DNA of 64,000 bases, taken from contig JAAWDX010000012.1 of NCBI GenBank assembly GCA_022794035.1, positions 124,001-188,000 on the forward strand, read 5' to 3'. The stretch comes from Lachnospiraceae bacterium. Its GTDB lineage: Bacteria; Bacillota; Clostridia; Lachnospirales; Bianqueaceae. Shown in pieces: positions 61,208 through 64,000 of the stretch. The first letter of the stretch is position 1. Every line of letters begins with the position of its first letter. The notes beneath the pieces are model-generated. The model was given only the letters and a program-made list of their open reading frames with translations, did no database searches and was not told the DNA's origin. The position numbers were made by a program, and so were the translations under genes.

Positions 61208-62045
61208 AATGGCACAGTTAAAAAAAGAACTAGAAACCGCCGATTGCATTTTAATCGGCGCAGGGGCAGGGCTTTCTGCCTCAGCAGGGATGGCATACAG
61301 CGGTGAACGTTTTGAAAAGACCTTTTCTGACTTTCATCAGAAATACGGTATCACCGATATGTATTCGGGCGGCTTTTATCCATATGACAGCTTAGAAAAA
61401 TACTGGGCCTGGTGGTCAAGGCACATTCTGATCAACCGCTACACTGCCGGCGTTGGAACGCCTTACAAACAATTATTAGAGCTTGTAAAAGATAAGGATT
61501 ACTTCGTGCTGACTACTAATGTCGATCATCAATTTCAGCTTGCCGGCTTTGATAAAAAGCGTCTGTTCTACACGCAAGGCGATTACGGTTTATGGCAATG
61601 CTCCAAAGCCTGTCACAATAAAACCTATGATAATGAGCAAATGGTGCGCCAGATGGTTGCTAAGCAACGGGATATGATGATTCCCACAGAGCTCATTCCA
61701 AAATGTCCCGTCTGCGGTGCTCCCATGACAATGAATTTGCGCTGTGATGACAAATTTGTGCAGGATGATGGCTGGTATGCAGCAGCAGATCGATACGAAC
61801 GTTTTATACACCTTCATAAAGGTTTGCACATTCTGTTTCTGGAGCTTGGCGTAGGCTACAATACTCCTATGATTATTAAATATCCATTTTGGCAGATGAC
61901 AGCTCAAAATCCAAATGCGATTTATGCATGTGTGAATCTAGATCCTATTATTTGTCCAAAAGAAATTGAAAACCAGTCCATTTGTATTGAGGGGAATATA
62001 GCTTCGATAGTAACAGATTTAACCTCGAATAAAAGACGCGCATGA
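61158..62045 (+). CDS. Class M sirtuin (SirTM) protein ADP-ribosyltransferase
   Basis: A 295-residue sirtuin-fold enzyme. NAD-binding motifs are GAGAGLSASAG (about 34-44) and TTNVDHQF (about 119-126, Asn121 and Asp123). Where ordinary sirtuins have a catalytic His, this one has Gln140 in YTQGDYG, as in SirTMs, which transfer ADP-ribose rather than deacetylate. Zinc cysteines are in CSKACH (Cys148, Cys152) and CPVCG (Cys183, Cys186). In known systems the substrate is lipoylated GcvH-L and the output is linked to redox stress. No gcvH-L or lplA2 is in view. The ATG lies inside the macrodomain gene with AAGGTG upstream. Confidence 0.92.
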   Translation: MFSKIPITKFTGSYSDKMAQLKKELETADCILIGAGAGLSASAGMAYSGERFEKTFSDFHQKYGITDMYSGGFYPYDSLEKYWAWWSRHILINRYTAGVGTPYKQLLELVKDKDYFVLTTNVDHQFQLAGFDKKRLFYTQGDYGLWQCSKACHNKTYDNEQMVRQMVAKQRDMMIPTELIPKCPVCGAPMTMNLRCDDKFVQDDGWYAAADRYERFIHLHKGLHILFLELGVGYNTPMIIKYPFWQMTAQNPNAIYACVNLDPIICPKEIENQSICIEGNIASIVTDLTSNKRRA

Positions 62046-62064
62046 ATGCTCCATGCGCGTCTTT
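62032..62064. terminator. Bidirectional terminator between SirTM and DUF6106 genes
   Basis: AAAGACGCGCATG (62032-62044) pairs with CATGCGCGTCTTT (62052-62064), 7-base loop. TGTTTTATTT follows on the plus strand and TTTTATTCG on the minus strand. The left arm includes the SirTM stop codon. Confidence 0.92.
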
Positions 62065-62067
62065 GTT

Positions 62068-62586
62068 TTATTTAACAGTATTTCTAGGCGAGTAGGTATA
62101 TATGGCTTCTAATAAGGCTTCATTCGGCTCAAAAAATACCCTGTACTGCTTATCACCTACACTACCCAAAATCACATACGTACTCTCTGTCATTTTACCG
62201 GTTCCTGCTTGAATGGTCTTGTCATATTTCTTCTCATATATTTCCTGCTCATAGCGTTTAATCGATGCAGGAACAATCATCCGGCACTGCCGACAGTCAA
62301 ACGTAACCAAATGCTGCCGTGTGCTTCGGCCATAGATCACATCGATATCTAAGTTGCCATCCGTATAGATATATTCATATTCCTTAGCCACTCTGCGCCA
62401 GAGAATCCAAACCACCAGAGCCATCACAACAATCAGCACGGGCCCTACATACACTGCCAATGAAAGACTGATGATAAAAGGAAGTGAGGCGATAATCAAG
62501 GCACAGACCACAATGATTACCCGCATGAGACTGTCTTGCTGTTTATTTCCTCTTTTTACCATCTGCTCCAGAAACATTCCTTCCAT
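62068..62586 (-). CDS. DUF6106 family membrane protein
   Basis: A 172-residue protein with two hydrophobic helices (about 20-40 and 44-66), then a cytosolic part rich in charged and aromatic residues (YEYIYTDGNLDIDVIYGRSTRQHLV, IVPASIKRYEQEIYEKKYDK). This layout matches the DUF6106 family that I associate with Lachnospiraceae; its function is unknown. I chose ATG 62586, with GGAGG upstream, and it begins 11 bases after the aminopeptidase stop. It shares a transcript with nth and the M18 gene. Confidence 0.7.
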   Translation of the reverse strand: MEGMFLEQMVKRGNKQQDSLMRVIIVVCALIIASLPFIISLSLAVYVGPVLIVVMALVVWILWRRVAKEYEYIYTDGNLDIDVIYGRSTRQHLVTFDCRQCRMIVPASIKRYEQEIYEKKYDKTIQAGTGKMTESTYVILGSVGDKQYRVFFEPNEALLEAIYTYSPRNTVK

Positions 62587-62596
62587 TTTGCCCTCC

Positions 62597-63883
62597 TTAT
62601 TGCTGGTAAAACTCCAGAAAAGATTTCTTGGTATACTCATAATCCGCAACTGCCATCAGCTCTCTCGCAGAATGCATCGAAAGCAAGGCAATTCCCATAT
62701 CCATGATATGACAGGGCAGATTGGCCGCGATCACCGGTCCCAGAGTAGAACCGCCTCTGGAATCTGACTTGTTGGTAAATTTCTGCACCGGAACGCCTGC
62801 CTTTTGACAAATCATTTCATATACGCCATAATCACAACTCTGCGTCACATAGCTCTGTGCGGCTGCCAGCTTGATCACCGGACCGCCTCCCAACTGCGTT
62901 TTCATAACAGGATCATGCTTTTCCGGATGATTCGGATGTACGGCATGTGCTACATCGGCCGAGATCATAAAGGATTGCATAATGTCATCAATAAACTGCT
63001 CCCGGCTGCGCCCCAGCGCATAGCTGATTTTTTCCATGATATAAGTAATCGTACTGGTCCCTGCTCCTTGCGGCGTGCGGCTTCCGCATTCCTCATGATC
63101 AAAGGCACACAGTACATTGATGCCAGTCCCTCCCTTAGCCTGGGTAAGCGCTGCTGCCGCTGTATACACCATCACCAAGTCATCCAGTCTGGAGGCTGAC
63201 AAAAATTCATCATGAAATCCTACAATTTGCGGTTCCTCCGTTACATACGTAAACAGATCAAAATCCAGAATCTCCTCCTGATTCACTCCCAGCTGCTCAG
63301 CAACCGCCCGCAGCACCATCTGTTCCTGCTCCTCACCCAGATTGGGAATCAGCGCCCCCACCGGAAGCATGTCCACCTGCGCATTCAGCGCCAGTCCGTC
63401 ATTGACGCCCCGGTTCATATGAATTGCCAGATTAGGAATAATAAGCACAGGCTTCTTTATATTAACAAGCTCTGTTCGCGGATGAAAGACATCTTCACTT
63501 TTTAAGGTAACGCGGCCAGCCAGTGACAGCGGCCTGTCCAGCCATGTACTGAAAATAGGACCACCGTAAATCTCTGCATTTAGCTTGCAGTATCCGTTTT
63601 GATTGATCTGCGCACAGGGCTTAATCCTCAGGCAGGGCTGATCTGTATGCGCTCCGATCAGACGGTACAGCGGCGCCTTCACCTGCTGCATATCGTCCGG
63701 AATGGTGAATGCGATACAGGCAGAATCCCACAAGGTTACGAAATATTTTCCGTTTTCCTGCAAGGACCACGGCTCATGCAGCGCAAGCTGCTCAAACCCG
63801 GATTCCTGCAGCATAGATTTCAGATTTTTTACGGCATAAAAGCATACCGGCGAATCCTTTAAAAACTGCATAAACTGTTTCAT
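62597..63883 (-). CDS. M18 family aminopeptidase
   Basis: A 428-residue zinc aminopeptidase that removes N-terminal, often acidic, residues from peptides. Metal and catalytic residues are visible: IGAHTDQPCLRIKP (His and Asp, about 77-90), FDHEECGSRTPQGAG (Glu-Glu, about 259-273), SADVAHAVHPNHPEKHDP (about 312-329) and LLSMHSARELMAVADY near the end. These match the M18 signature. Start ATG 63883 has AAAGGAG upstream and overlaps the nth stop by four bases. Confidence 0.94.
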   Translation of the reverse strand: MKQFMQFLKDSPVCFYAVKNLKSMLQESGFEQLALHEPWSLQENGKYFVTLWDSACIAFTIPDDMQQVKAPLYRLIGAHTDQPCLRIKPCAQINQNGYCKLNAEIYGGPIFSTWLDRPLSLAGRVTLKSEDVFHPRTELVNIKKPVLIIPNLAIHMNRGVNDGLALNAQVDMLPVGALIPNLGEEQEQMVLRAVAEQLGVNQEEILDFDLFTYVTEEPQIVGFHDEFLSASRLDDLVMVYTAAAALTQAKGGTGINVLCAFDHEECGSRTPQGAGTSTITYIMEKISYALGRSREQFIDDIMQSFMISADVAHAVHPNHPEKHDPVMKTQLGGGPVIKLAAAQSYVTQSCDYGVYEMICQKAGVPVQKFTNKSDSRGGSTLGPVIAANLPCHIMDMGIALLSMHSARELMAVADYEYTKKSFLEFYQQ

Positions 63884-64000
63884 GCTCTTTTCTCCTTTGC
63901 TGATAACGTAGCTCCGATTCCTTTTTGATAATTTTCACAATATTCCTGGATTACACAAGCCTCACACCCAGGCCTGCGCGCGCTGCAGCAGCGCCGGCCA
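63880..64000 (-). CDS. nth: Endonuclease III (Nth), C-terminal end only
   Basis: The minus strand is open from 63999 to a stop at 63880 in one frame and gives about 39 residues. They contain a C-x6-C-x2-C-x5-C motif (CSARRPGCEACVIQEYC), the 4Fe-4S loop at the C-terminus of endonuclease III, and resemble the E. coli Nth end (Cys-ARKPRC-xx-C). This makes it Nth rather than MutY, whose spacing of cysteines is equal but which normally has a further C-terminal domain. The gene is cut by the right edge and overlaps the M18 start by four bases (ATGA). Confidence 0.82.
   Translation of the reverse strand, partial: GRRCCSARRPGCEACVIQEYCENYQKGIGATLSAKEKRA

Noticed and set aside
61158-62045. Ordinary sirtuin deacetylase
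   Set aside because: The catalytic His is replaced by Gln in YTQGDYG, and the gene pairs with a Zn-macrodomain, so the SirTM class fits better.
1-64000. tRNA, rRNA or riboswitch genes
   Set aside because: I found no cloverleaf, T-box, TPP, SAM or other known aptamer pattern by eye; a covariance scan would be needed to be sure.

Overview
The window looks like chromosomal DNA of an anaerobic, spore-forming Clostridia member, most likely a Lachnospiraceae-type gut or fermenter bacterium. The evidence is SpoVT and CwlD (sporulation and germination), a Re-type citrate synthase, ferredoxin-dependent 2-oxoacid oxidoreductase, DUF362 and DUF5721/DUF6106 proteins, strong GGAGG ribosome binding sites and consensus sigma-A promoters (TTGACA/TATAAT with 17-base spacers). 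I see no rRNA, tRNA, CRISPR array, transposase, integrase or phage gene. Base composition is moderate, with AT-rich patches between genes and around 53.6-55.1 kb.

Layout, left to right. 0-5 kb: the 5' part of an acetyltransferase-methyltransferase fusion, then a long intergenic region with a striking three-unit, 94-base tandem array of paired hairpins, then DUF5721, htpG and a membrane-anchored alpha/beta hydrolase. 5-12.5 kb: a LarC1-like protein with an ITPase-like protein, spoVT, a two-chain 2-oxoacid:ferredoxin oxidoreductase, an aldose epimerase and a Ser-rich exported protein. 12.9-18.3 kb: a compact operon for the oxidative half-TCA route to 2-oxoglutarate (Re-citrate synthase, GntR regulator, aconitase, NADP-isocitrate dehydrogenase), with a perfect palindrome on its promoter. 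18.4-29.2 kb: GH3 glycosidase plus CtpE-like P-type ATPase, M28 peptidase plus DUF362 ferredoxin protein, and a two-gene ABC exporter. 29.5-39.4 kb: sugar-phosphate isomerase-like protein, Sua5-RpiB, CwlD, GH18-HflX, UvrC-MATE. 39.5-48 kb: PlsC, a 1441-residue surface protein, GAPDH, an MFS transporter and a glycerophosphodiesterase. 48-53.5 kb: the conserved pth-mfd-foldase operon. 53.6-62 kb: an AT-rich patch with a PD-(D/E)XK-like protein, murC, a cluster of five DnaA boxes in front of dnaD-dnaC, an HxlR/MBL pair, and a macrodomain-SirTM operon. 62-64 kb: DUF6106, M18 aminopeptidase and the C-terminal end of endonuclease III.

Most genes from 5 kb to 53.5 kb run leftward, while those from 53.7 kb to 62 kb run mainly rightward, so transcription diverges near 53.5-56.5 kb, close to the DnaA-box cluster.

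The signals most worth following are the covarying 94-base repeat array upstream of the htpG operon, the DnaA-box cluster at dnaD-dnaC, the macro-SirTM pair lacking its usual lipoyl-carrier partners, and a family of short palindromes (GGCGG/CCGCC and GCTGAA/TTCAGC types) shared by several intergenic regions. All coding starts were chosen by ribosome binding site and family alignment from memory; no database search was possible.
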